Of a stretch of 60,000 nt of DNA, positions 45,601-53,813 are shown piece by piece (the stretch's first letter is position 1; the number at the start of each line of letters is the position of its first letter). A program made the translations under genes and the position numbers. This stretch comes from Polytrichum commune (lineage: Eukaryota > Streptophyta > Polytrichopsida > Polytrichales > Polytrichaceae): positions 45,472,758 through 45,532,757 of the forward strand of contig OX485805.1 in the NCBI GenBank assembly GCA_950295325.1, given 5' to 3'. The notes under the pieces were generated by a model. The model saw nothing but the letters and a program-made list of their open reading frames with translations, was not told the origin of the DNA and ran no database searches.

Positions 45601-45894
45601 AGAGGCATTCAGGACACCTCTGTTGCAAGAATTATGATGTTTCTGAAACCTATTTTCAGCAAGTTTAGGAAGATGGTGGGTTCTATTTATATAAACCCTC
45701 ACAGATTCCAGCATCAACCCCAATCTCTCCAACGTGCAGGAAGGGTCAGATACATCAAGAAATCTATGGACACAAAAAAATAATAATAATAATAAAATCA
45801 CATGAGAAGGATTATTTATCAAACCTGCAACAAGAAGGCGCTCCGAAGAGTTCTTGACAGCTGAGAATTGGGACAATGAACTCGAAGTGGCCAT
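30693..45894 (-). CDS. TRS130: TRAPPII complex subunit TRS130/TRAPPC10 (CLUB-type)
   Basis: I placed 20 exons: 45825-45894, 44728-44963, 44173-44348, 43082-43265, 42321-42411, 41420-41583, 40814-40903, 40229-40390, 39481-39542, 39026-39116, 38415-38578, 37472-37670, 37141-37287, 35978-36376, 35081-35317, 33933-34567, 33037-33121, 32627-32810, 31902-32254 and 30693-30974. All have GT-AG borders and matching phases, summing to 4011 nt or 1336 residues. The order of conserved blocks matches plant TRS130: VEDVNQLWPALKEQFE, ILTTDARLRARLP, CIRNTLDRRVQYYEEE, LPFCLREVWVVTACL, RHGVILDGEVAAVFY, PPQRPGSYVLGV, YSLKGATLHI and the C-terminal WMIAGRKKGRIYL with CVPLVAGHV. TRAPPII acts at the trans-Golgi/early endosome in Rab-A activation and cytokinesis. 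Exon 16 has a Pro/Ser-rich insert. The exon 12 acceptor (37670) is the least certain junction. Slightly longer than the Arabidopsis protein. Confidence 0.95.
31320..31865. repeat. 165-bp tandem array, ~3.3 diverged units, in TRAPPC10 intron 19
   Basis: TGTCAACACCCATGCA-type blocks start at 31487, 31652 and 31817, exactly 165 bases apart. Each is followed by a TTCCAAAGTTCCAAAATRTATAC-type block, TTTGGKCC, and CACTGTC..CAACATGCCA in the same order. A partial unit precedes them. Units differ by roughly a quarter of positions. Confidence 0.8.
33300..33412 (-). mobile_element. Putative tRNA-derived SINE in TRAPPC10 intron 16
   Basis: On the minus strand an A-box-like TGGTTTAGTGG (33385-33395) is followed about 50 nt later by a B-box-like GGTTCAGAGACC (33322-33333), then by a T-run (GAATTTTTTTAG). 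This layout fits short tRNA-derived SINEs with a T-rich tail. No target duplication was identified. A chance Pol III promoter-like sequence is possible. Confidence 0.45.
34715..34935. repeat. Dispersed repeat in TRAPPC10 intron 15, related to 39.9-40.1 kb
   Basis: TGTAGGTTTTTCCATTCAT, TTGGTCC, AGTGAAGTGGGACG, CCAATGAGAGGTTTTA and CCCTCAAGCTCTAGTGTAAA recur in the same order at about 39925-40135 in intron 8. Both run in the same direction. Confidence 0.7.
36433..36505 (+). repeat. Partial R-family copy in TRAPPC10 intron 13
   Basis: TAAGGTAGTAGACATGTCTTATTAAACACC corresponds to the R-family 5' end (TAAGGTAGACATGYCTTATT). A similar truncated copy starts at 49396. Confidence 0.5.
36508..36830. 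mobile_element. Foldback MITE, copy A, in TRAPPC10 intron 13
   Basis: The two halves are reverse complements around about 36660. CATGCTTGGAG, TTCATTGAGGGYCAAACTCATTTT and the outer GGAGTTGATTGTTTTCCATACAA all return inverted. A second copy lies at 38636-38910. The hairpin has nearly no loop and no ORF. Confidence 0.75.
38636..38910. mobile_element. Foldback MITE, copy B, in TRAPPC10 intron 10
   Basis: Collinear with copy A: GGGAGTTAATTGTTTTGCATACAAC, TTCCATGTTTGG, TTTGGCCCTCAATGAACC, CTACCTCTGAGCATGCA and GGGCACCAACTC. It is about 80% similar by eye. Confidence 0.75.
39925..40137. repeat. Dispersed repeat in TRAPPC10 intron 8, related to 34.7-34.9 kb
   Basis: Same block order as at 34715-34935. 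Its end, CTCTAGTGTTAAGTGCCCCTGA, is partly mirrored by TGAGGGCCACTTTACACAATGGCC at about 39678, so 39678-40137 may be one element with inverted ends. Confidence 0.6.
41155..41400 (+). repeat. R-family copy in TRAPPC10 intron 6
   Basis: Shares CACCTATATTTGAATGGTATATGG, a diverged CAATTGGGAAAGTCTATATGATC and TTTACTTTGACCTCTTATGA with the 43.4 kb copies. Confidence 0.65.
42548..43016 (-). repeat. R-family copy in TRAPPC10 intron 4
   Basis: Reads on the minus strand from TAAGGTAAGTGGGCC through CACTTATTTGACTGGGGTGTC and ATGAGCTCTG-type blocks to the GAGAAGTGGG-type end and GTAGAGGCA. It aligns over its length with 48632-48994. Confidence 0.75.
43355..44000 (+). repeat. R-family copy with a 226-bp recent tandem duplication, TRAPPC10 intron 3
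   Basis: Bases 43391-43616 are repeated at 43617-43842 with only a few differences, including CAATGATGTT against CAATGACGTT and TACACCATTC against TACACAATTC. This indicates a young duplication. The tail (to about 44000) matches 15485-15660. Confidence 0.9.
45237..45622. mobile_element. MITE in TRAPPC10 intron 1
   Basis: The left arm (about 45237-45335, with TTTTGCCCCACATTTGACAA and GGTATCGGAACCCCAAT) returns inverted at about 45510-45620. The spacer is AT-rich and non-coding. A partial relative lies at 29390-29625. Target duplication not resolved. Confidence 0.7.
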
Positions 45895-47125
45895 GGCTGC
45901 TGCTCCTTTTCTTCTACGTAAGCAAGTTTTGTCTTATCTCCATTTTGCGTTGAAGCACAACACAGCTTTGCATGGCCAACCCTGTGCACACAATCACACA
46001 AGTGTCCCAAGGCAATTAAATTATTATTATTATTATTATTAACCGGTGAGTTTGGCTCTAAACTTTAGGAGTACTGTATTCAAGCAACTGTCCTGGGACA
46101 TCCGAGAGGTCATCATCCATCATCAGGGTGAAGAGCGCAGTAAGATTATTGAGTTTCCCATAGAAATTACCATAAACCCCACTGCGGCCAATGGAGGAAA
46201 GGCATTTAAATTTATTTATTTAAATGGCAGTCTGGAAAGAAATACAATCAAGTGAGCAAAACATCAATAGCCACTGCAATTGCTCATCAAAAAACTAACA
46301 ATCAGGACTAAAAAAACAATCAATGCTGGACATATTTTAACTAAAAAAAGCCCAACGCACAGGGTTAGCCGAACCTTGAGGATGGATGGGGCACCGTGCA
46401 GGTCTCAAAAACCCACAAGAGAATTCACAAACAGCAATTCATTCCAGTCCACTAAACGATCATCCATGCCCCAAATGAAAATTTTAAAAGAAAACCAAAA
46501 ACAAACAAAATTCGGAGACACCAAAAGAGGGGAGAGCACAACCCTGAAGTTACCCACAATTCACTAATCAACTCAAACGGGGAAATTGCACGGGAAGACC
46601 AAAAGGATCATCGGAACAGGGTAGCAGAGAACCAAGGGGAGTGAAACTCGAATTTGTCAAGTACCTAGCCCTCGAATAAAAACCTCGAAAATTTCGAGTT
46701 AGGCATTTCGAGAACCACCAAGGGTACTAAGTCCCGGAGAAGATTCCCGCCAAACCCAAAACAGATGATTCAAAACCTCGCAAACCCACAAAAAATCATG
46801 AGGACAGGACATTGGGTTGTGGCCTAACCCAAAAACTTGAGGAATTATGAAGAGCTTCCAAAACCCACCACCACCTGAACCACTGAGCTACTTATTCCAA
46901 AATCCAACCCAAAGCTGTGGGTTGGAAAATGAGAGTTCGAAATCACCTTCGTGCCAAGCAATCCTGAACCCCAGTGACCTACTTCCAAACTTCGACATGC
47001 ATCCATTCCAAGCTATTTATGCATCTATCTGTGTATGTACCTTGTGTTAGCCGGTCGCTGAGCAATGTGAAGAATTGTTCAGCGGCTTTTAAAGTGAATA
47101 CTAAGTACTCAAAAGTTGAACTTCA

Positions 47126-47129
<4 letters not shown>

Positions 47130-47160
<31 letters not shown>
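47130..47160. repeat. (GA)n microsatellite
   Basis: About 15 GA units. CT-rich when read in the TRAPPC10 direction, as in many plant 5' leaders; it lies 1.2 kb upstream of that start codon. Confidence 0.95.
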
Positions 47161-47162
<2 letters not shown>

Positions 47163-47875
47163 GCGAAATTTGGAGGCAAAAGGTGTAAGTTGTCTCCAAA
47201 GAGAGCGGCGGGTCCACTGCACCAGGAACGCTTCAGTCATTAAGACTCTTCTTCTAAGCAAGTGCTTCTTCTCCTCCTTGACTCACTCCTCCTCACTTTC
47301 AAGGTATGTGGGTGTTATTTGTTCCTTTTTCATGTTCTCCATCTTCAACCAATTAGATTAACACAACAAAACCTTGTGTTGTATTAGCAAATCTACAATG
47401 AGACACCGGCAAAAACCGGGTTGAAAATCGGACTTCCCTTGATTTATTAATGGTTATTGGAAGTGCATGTTCTGTTGATTTTTCAGTTGAATACACAATT
47501 CCTTTCGATTATGTTCACTGGTTGAGTGTCGAGTAGTTATTAACATTGAGGATGTAGTCCAATTTCTTTTAAGCATGTGTTTTTATGATGTTCTCTCTTT
47601 GATCCTCTCTGAACCACATAACAATCAAATGTAGGGGTTTGATTAAGGAACCGAGCCACTTTGAGACCCACCTACCTTAACCCTTATCTTCCTGGAGTGT
47701 TTTGTGGTTTTAGTAGATCGTCTAAAACCAAGCTTTCCAGAGCTCAGTTTTTGTTGTACCTAAAAGCAAAGTTGTTGCGAATGATTTGAAGATCACATCA
47801 ATTTGGTAGCAATAATTAGTGATTTTCATGATTTTTTTTAATTGATTTATAATCATTAAACTTCAAGAAATTGTG

Positions 47876-48118
47876 ATATATATATATGCGATAAATAAAG
47901 TCCAAACTTTCAAGATTGTATTAAGAATAGATATACACTTTGAGTAAGAAAAAGAGTCCATAGAAAACTAAACAAATTCAATAAAAAAATATGAGTTTAT
48001 ATATATATATATATATGCGATAAATAAAGTCCAAACTTTCAAGATTGTATTAAGAATAGATATACACTTTGAGTTTATATATATATATATATATATATAT
48101 ACATACATACATACATAG
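47876..48118. repeat. Duplicated AT-microsatellite module
   Basis: The 58-base block from GCGATAAATAAAGTCC to CACTTTGAGT at 47888-47945 recurs at 48017-48074, apparently unchanged. Each is preceded by (TA)n, and the second is followed by (TA)n and (CATA)n to 48118. Confidence 0.92.
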
Positions 48119-48154
48119 TAATGTATTCAGAAGCCCTCTCAAGGAGGTAAAGGT

Positions 48155-48994
48155 TAAGGTAGACAACCCTTATTTGGTTGTATTTCTTATTAGGGCACCC
48201 ATATTTGAGTGGTAGGTGGTTTGATGTGGGTGCAAGAGTGTACCAAAAGTACATGAGTTTCAAAGAGATTGGATAGCGTGCTCACTATATGATAACCCTT
48301 CTAGGTTCAACAATCAACATAATTTGGGAGGACCTATATGAACATTTAATGAGCACAAGAACTTTCACTATGATAGTATATAAGATATTCATATGAGCTC
48401 CAAAAATTGTGAGGAAAGCAATTTTAGTCTCGATTTGGATTTGCTAACCATCTTGTACTAAATTGTGTGTTTCATATCCTAGGAGAAGTGGGCTAGTCAA
48501 ATAAGAGTAACCATTTCAGACTCACCTACCTTAATAGAGATTTTCTATTTGTCCATTTCCTTATTCTTTGATGAAATAAAATTGAGTTTATAGTCAGGGG
48601 AGTCAAAAGGCTCAGATCGACGACTAAAAGAAAGGTAGATGGGTCTTAAATGGGTACTTTTCGATCAATCCACTTCTCCTAGGATATAAAAACACTTGAA
48701 TAATATGAGATAGTAGCATATCCAAATCAAGGCCATAGCTACTTTCCTCATAAAATTTGGAGCTCGTATTCATTACCAAAGTGAATATTATCATGTTGGT
48801 TATATGGTCATATAGGTCCCCTAAATTATGTTATTTATTGAGCCTAGATCAATCGATATCATATTATGAGCATTTAGTTCAATGCCTTTTGAACACATGT
48901 CTTTTTGGCATTTGTTCTTGAAGTCAAACCAAACCACATACGACTCAAATATAGGTGTCCGATTAAAGTAATCAAATAAGGCATGTCTGCCTTA
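48155..48994. repeat. Large palindrome of two R-family copies (48155-48543 +, 48632-48994 -)
   Basis: The plus copy starts TAAGGTAGACA and ends CTCACCTACCTTA. The minus copy, read on its own strand, starts TAAGGCAGACATGCC and ends ACCCATCTACCTTT. Collinear blocks include CACCTATATTTGAGTGG, GAGCTCCAAA, ATTTGGATWTGCTA and CCTAGGAGAAGTGG. The 88-bp spacer is AT-rich. The ends suggest a terminal inverted repeat TAAGGTAGAC/GTCTACCTTA. Confidence 0.82.
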
Positions 48995-49395
48995 CATCAA
49001 GATGGCATCGAAAAGTGCATTGGCATCTACGAGATAGAGGCTAATATCAACTTGATGGTTCATTTGGAAGAAATACTTGGGATTGCATACTACTATATTA
49101 TGAAATGGGAAAGGAAGCGCACCTCAAATGTAGTTGTAAAGGGGCCGCCCTAGCATAGGGTATGCCTCGTTTTTTATTACATGGCAAGAGCAAAAGTGGC
49201 ATAATATGCCCATAATATGTTATCTTTAGGGATTGGGGTTGTTGACCACTAGCCGGTTTCAATGGCGAGTACGTATGTGGTTAAAGGTGCAGTAAGCAAC
49301 AATGATTTTGTGTCGGGGTGGTGTCAATACCTACCTATACAAGGGGTGAATGTACATGTGGATATTTAGAGCTCTACATATATCTACATACATCA

Positions 49396-49450
49396 TTGAG
49401 TAAGGTAGACATGTCCTATTCAGACACCAACATTATACAAACACCTAGTT
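49396..49450 (+). repeat. Truncated R-family copy
   Basis: TAAGGTAGACATGTCCTATTCAGACACC is the R-family 5' end. The following sequence no longer matches. Confidence 0.45.
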
Positions 49451-50241
49451 TTGTACAAACTAGTTCAATATCCTCCTAAAATAAACTTAAACTTCCAGTA
49501 TCATATTAGGAATCAACTTGATTGCTTATTGGTTCAAATCCATGTTCACCACCTGCTCAACACTAACCACTTTAGGCACACCTACACAACCACTTAAGAA
49601 GATTACATATACACTCTTTGACATTCTTCACCAATTGATCTTATTCTTAGGGCATTGGAGCCATACAAGATTTGCTAGTCAACAGAGTTTTATCCCCACG
49701 GGATGGACTCTTCATTGGAAACCTAAATGACGTGTGTGGGTCACTATGAAATTAAGCCCCCTATATACGAGAAGTTTATAGAGAAAAGAAAGTGTTTACA
49801 TGCGAATTTTAGGATAGAAAATGGACTCATGTATTTATACTAAGCTTTTCATTTTTTGTGATAATTGCCTCCACTATATATACAAGATATATCATGAATC
49901 AAATACACCTTTAATACATATGAAACCACTTTCGCTTTCCAATGAGAAACCCATTGAACAAAGTTTCATCCATATCCTATAACTCAACCAATGCATCAAA
50001 GAAATGAAGCCAAAAGCATAATAGCTTGGCTACAATATGAAGAGCAAAACTCAAGGGAGCCCATGAGCGCTCCAAGAGCCTCCAATTTTGTAAACACTCA
50101 GAACCCAAATGCAAACCCTAACATGAATAGACAAGGTAGTCATTGAGGACTATTACCATATGACAACAATGGATGAAAATGTGAATTGGATGAAACTAAC
50201 ACATATATTGTCAAGTATTCTTTAAACCTTTGGGCCCCTTT
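49451..50241. other. Intergenic AT-rich region
   Basis: No gene supported; short frames only. Confidence 0.4.
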
Positions 50242-50718
50242 TGTACATCTACCTTTATTGGCTCTGTCTGTAGGACAAAGCCTATGCATCAACTTCTTCG
50301 TTTCAAGAGCAAATTTCTTAACCACTTTGCGTTCACACTTGGACATTACTTGTTCTTGTTATTTTTGGTCCACTTTATTTAATGTGGACTCTCTCTCTCT
50401 CTATGTGTATATATATATATATATATATAATTGCTCCCTAAAATGCATTGAAAGATGTCTAGTTAACTATAGTTATTTCGGCAGTTCTTGATTATTCATT
50501 TTTTAAAAATTGAGTGATAAATGAGTAGCTTCAATCCTTGACCCGCATTCAAGAAGAAGGTGCTCAAAATCCAAGAAAGGTTTGGTATAGTGAATAACCA
50601 TGGATTGGCATGAGCAAAGTGGACAACTACAATCGTAGTCTTTCATAGTAAAGGACAGAGCCTCACGGTTCTACCGTTTTCTTGTTTCAAATTCCTTAAT
50701 AGTCATTTCAGATGTACA
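50242..50718. mobile_element. Putative small element bounded by TGTACATCT / AGATGTACA
   Basis: The ends TGTACATCT and AGATGTACA are inverted repeats. The same ends and flanks (GGCC-CTTTTTGTACATCTACCTTTA and AGAGAAAAATAAAACCTCTCCCTTA) recur at 52436-52530 with the interior reduced to about 30 bases. The interior here holds (TA)n at 50406-50428 and a hAT-family fragment. Confidence 0.5.
50429..50487. mobile_element. Fragment of the hAT MITE family
   Basis: CTCCCTAAAATGCATTGAAA followed by TCTAGTTAACTATAGTTATTT matches the right part of the complete element at about 29287-29338. The terminal CAG end is not preserved. Confidence 0.8.
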
Positions 50719-50844
50719 CACAAGAGAAAAATAAAACCTCTCCCTTATTCCATAACATTATTCATATCCATAACATGTTTTGTGAGACTAACAATATTTC
50801 ATGGAATATTCCCCCACATTCAAACTGAATGTGCAACTCCATAT

Positions 50845-50907
50845 GAACTAACATTGGCATAAAGGTATAAAAAATCAGTTTTTATACCTTTGTGCCAATG
50901 TTAATTC
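50845..50907. repeat. 29-bp-stem hairpin
   Basis: The arms start GAACTAACATTGGCATAAAG and, read inverted, GAATTAACATTGGCACAAAG. They pair over about 29 bp with two mismatches around a loop of about 5 nt. Confidence 0.85.
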
Positions 50908-50924
50908 ATTATGAATATTCAACT

Positions 50925-51150
50925 GAAATTTTTATTCATTATCGTCGTGAAGATTTCTTGTGATTATTAAATGGCCATATATGTCCCCAAAATTATGTTG
51001 ATTATTAAGCCTGAAATGGTTATTATATTTTGAACAAGTAGTCCAATTTTAAACACATGTATTCTAGTATCCATTCTTGGAACCACACAATTATACACCA
51101 CTCAATTATAGGTCTCCAATTAAGATAAGTAGCCAAATTAGGTGCCTTGT
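50925..51150 (-). repeat. Diverged R-family copy
   Basis: Minus-strand order of R blocks: CAATTATAGGTCTCCAATTAAG corresponds to ATATAGGTGTCCGATTAAAG at 48950. AAACACATG and CCCCAAAATTATGTTGATTATT are also shared. Confidence 0.65.
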
Positions 51151-52029
51151 TTTAGCAAAATATCAGTTGCAATAATAATTTTCATGTAGGTTGTTGGCCC
51201 ACCAAATTCTAGTATGAATGAGGACAAACTTGCCTAGATGTAAAAGGAATCTGGTGGGGTAGGGTTCGTATGTGCCAACTACACTAAATATGATATTTAG
51301 TGTCACCAATTCTAATTCTATTGCTCAATACTAATTGTAAACTGCAGTATAGGGTCACCAACACTCAATGTTCACCCAACATTATTTGTCATTCCTTGTA
51401 AAGTTTTTAGGGGATTATAGATTTACAGTGTTGCAATTACTGACACATATCAAGTGATAATTCATCCCAATTTCAATCATCCATGACAATATTTCATTAC
51501 AAGTTGCTGTCAAGAGAAGGTAGGGTTTTGGTCAATGGATGACCTCATCCATCATCCATGATAGTATTTGTTCACTTATTCATAAGAAGCGTCATCCAAA
51601 AAGTTATCATAGTGACATAAAATATCATATTTAGTGTATCTACTCCCATCTTCTCAAATCCAGGCCCACCTACTAACAATTTCCTCCTGACTACCGAGGA
51701 GTGATTATATCTAGACTAGCATTGATTCTCTTGAGTCTTTTGACCGTGAGTGAAGTGGGTGAGGTCGAGTTTTCCTTTGAACCCTAAATGAGGAGCTCTT
51801 GCAATCTTGTAGTTATGCAAATTGATCAAATCACCTCCTAGTTAAGGTTTCATGAGCATTGTAGTTGTTGGCAATGGCAAATATAACCACTTTAGGATTT
51901 GCAATGGCATTTCTCAACTTCCTCATGGAGCAATTTGGACATGCATAGTTGCTAAATCCTCCCATCACTGAAGATTCAAGTGATTAACGTAGTCTTCTTT
52001 TCCACAACAGGCAGTGTCTTAAAATCGTT
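51151..52029. other. AT-rich region upstream of Harbinger fragment
   Basis: Bases about 51400-51640 resemble 12590-12860, sharing a TTCATCCMAATTTCAATCAT-type block and CATAAGARGYGTCAT. No gene is supported. Confidence 0.4.
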
Positions 52030-52368
52030 GTGTTGTACTGCTTGGGAGCACCACGATGGAGAGACATTATTGGAATCACATCCAATTCATTCTACATCAA
52101 AGGTCGTTCGTTGCAGTGGTGGGAGGACCATGAGGCTCATGTTCTCCAAGGTGATCTTGCAAGGTTGAAAGAGTGGTGTAGAATTACAAAAGATACATTT
52201 GATTATATTTGTAATTTGGTAGAGGTGTATTTGAAACCCGTGAGTGCCCGAGGATTTAGCAACATCTTGGGTAGAATTTTGCCCGTTAAGAAACAAGTCT
52301 CTCGTGCTCTTCAAAGACTTGCTACACGTGATGGATTGCACAATCTAGGAGAGTTGCGTAGCATGTAA
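52030..52368 (+). pseudogene. PIF/Harbinger transposase N-terminal fragment
   Basis: A 112-residue frame. FDYICNLVEVYLKPV, followed by LPVKKQVSRALQRLATRDGLHNLGELRSM, matches the region that precedes the DDE domain in PIF/Harbinger (DDE_Tnp_4, ALP1-like) proteins (typically TFxYIcxLv... vekqVaiaLrrLAtGdsxxxvgxxfgv). WWEDHEAHVLQGDLARLKEW fits the preceding helix. The DDE catalytic domain is missing after the stop at 52368. It is a relic, and a plausible relative of the source that once mobilised the Tourist-like MITEs. Confidence 0.75.
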
Positions 52369-52879
52369 CTCAATGATTGTATTAAACAATCAAAGATAAA
52401 AGCACAATAATTTGTCGATTGTTTCTCTAGATCTTAGGGCCTCTTTTTGTACATCTACCTTTATTTCAAAAATATTGACAATATTTCCAGATGTACATAT
52501 ATACTAGAGAAAAATAAAACCTCTCCCTTATGTACAATATGTATGCTAATGCCTCAAATAATACCCTTCCTGACACTCACGTTGATTCATACGTGGTATA
52601 AAGAGGCCACCCTTGGGATAGAAACATAGCAGGGTATCTATCTACTTTGATAAGCGAACATATTCCTTGTAAAAATTCCAAACAACCTACTAGATGTGTA
52701 GAACATAGCACTAAATCCATGATTATGTTTTGTACTACACTTATGATGCGAGAGACTTGCGATGAAGAGAAATCCCACCCACCCTTGCTTCATTTTGATG
52801 AAGAATAAAAAGAAAAAGGCCTCTGAAAAGAGGAAGATCAAGCTTTGAGTTTGAAAAACTTTGGAAAAAGACAACTCTA
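52369..52879. other. AT-rich region
   Basis: Contains the reduced copy (52436-52530) of the TGTACATCT-ended element. No gene supported. Confidence 0.4.
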
Positions 52880-53045
52880 TGTGTGTTATCGTCATTATCA
52901 TCATCAAGTCGGACCACCTTGACGAATGGAGCCAGCATGACTAGCTTGGTGTTATGGAGAGATTTGAACAACCTTTCCAAAAGGCCATGGAGTTGGCAAT
53001 AGCCCACATACGAAAAGGCTCGTCATTTCACATCGGCTTCTGCAA
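52880..53045 (-). pseudogene. Relic of an AAA-ATPase C-terminus
   Basis: On the minus strand the frame reads LHGLLERLFK, then NTKLVMLAPFVKVVRLDDD. The intact neighbour reads LEGLLKRLYKTKLTTEVPLVKLEFDVD. DNA similarity continues into AAGGCTCGTCATTTCACATCGGC against AAGCTCGCTCACATCGGC of the intact exon 3. The upstream Walker region is absent. This is a decayed tandem paralogue, consistent with this family's habit of forming tandem clusters in plants. Confidence 0.7.
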
Positions 53046-53072
53046 CTAACCTAAACTAATATGTGCAATTCG

Positions 53073-53115
53073 GTTGCCTCTGGGAAAAGGTTGCCTCTGG
53101 GAAAAGGTTGCCTCT
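53073..53115. repeat. 17-bp tandem repeat
   Basis: GGTTGCCTCTGGGAAAA occurs twice and is followed by a partial third copy (GGTTGCCTCT). Confidence 0.9.
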
Positions 53116-53300
53116 TTCCCCATGCAGATTACATGGATCAAAACCAGATTAGAGAACCCTATAACTTTGTTTACCAATCCGTATAGCAACCGCAGTTTTT
53201 TAATAAAGTAGAAGGATTCATGTATTATGCTACTGTGGTAACAACTATTCAAAATCGAGTGGAATGTCGATAAATTAGCGTGGGGCAACGTAATTGCACA

Positions 53301-53813
53301 TTATCAGTGTAGCTTACTCCACATCAATCAATTTGCTCTTGGGCTCATCGATTGTGACCAATTCTCGAAGCAGATTATCAGTGTAGCTTACTCCACATCA
53401 ATCAATTTGCTCTTGGGCTCATCGATTGTGACCAATTCTCGAAGCAGATTATCAGTGTAGCTTACTCCACATCAATCAATTTGCTCTTGGGCTCATCGAT
53501 TGTGACCAATTCTCGAAGCAGATTATCAGTGTAGCTTACTCCACATCAATCAATTTGCTCTTGGGTTCATCAATTGTTACCAATTCTCGAAGCACATTAT
53601 CAGTGTAGCTTACTCCACATCAATCAATTTGCTCTTGGGTTCATCAATTGTTACCAATTCTCGAAGCACACTATCAGGGTAGCTTACCCCACATCAATCA
53701 ATTGTTATTGGGATCATCAATTGTGACCAATTCTTGAAGCACATCATCAGTGCAGCTTACTCCATATCAATCAATTTGCTCTTAGGCTCATCAATTGTGA
53801 CCAGTTCTCAAAG
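53301..53813. repeat. Seven-unit 74-bp tandem array abutting the AAA-ATPase stop codon
   Basis: Units start at 53301, 53375, 53449, 53523, 53597, 53671 and 53744; six spacings are 74 or 73 bases. Each contains TTATCAGTGTAGCTTACTCC, ACATCAATCAATTTGCTC and ACCAATTCTCGAAGCA. Units 1-3 are essentially identical; 4-5 share CAATTGTTACC; 6-7 are the most diverged. The last unit supplies the TGA stop of the AAA-ATPase (53808-53810). Because 74 is not a multiple of three, the array cannot be a repeat-coding extension. Confidence 0.95.

Larger units (their letters stand above)
45895..48154. other. 5' flank of TRAPPC10 and repeat-rich DNA
   Basis: The TRAPPC10 promoter/leader should lie in about 45900-47200. 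It contains (ATT)n near 46020-46040 and a (GA)n run at 47130-47159. Bases 47200-47330 are TC-rich. No other gene is supported. Confidence 0.4.

Noticed and set aside
53301-53813. Possible CRISPR-like or protein-repeat array
   Set aside because: The units are contiguous without spacers, in a plant genome, and 74 bp is not a multiple of three, so it is a plain minisatellite.
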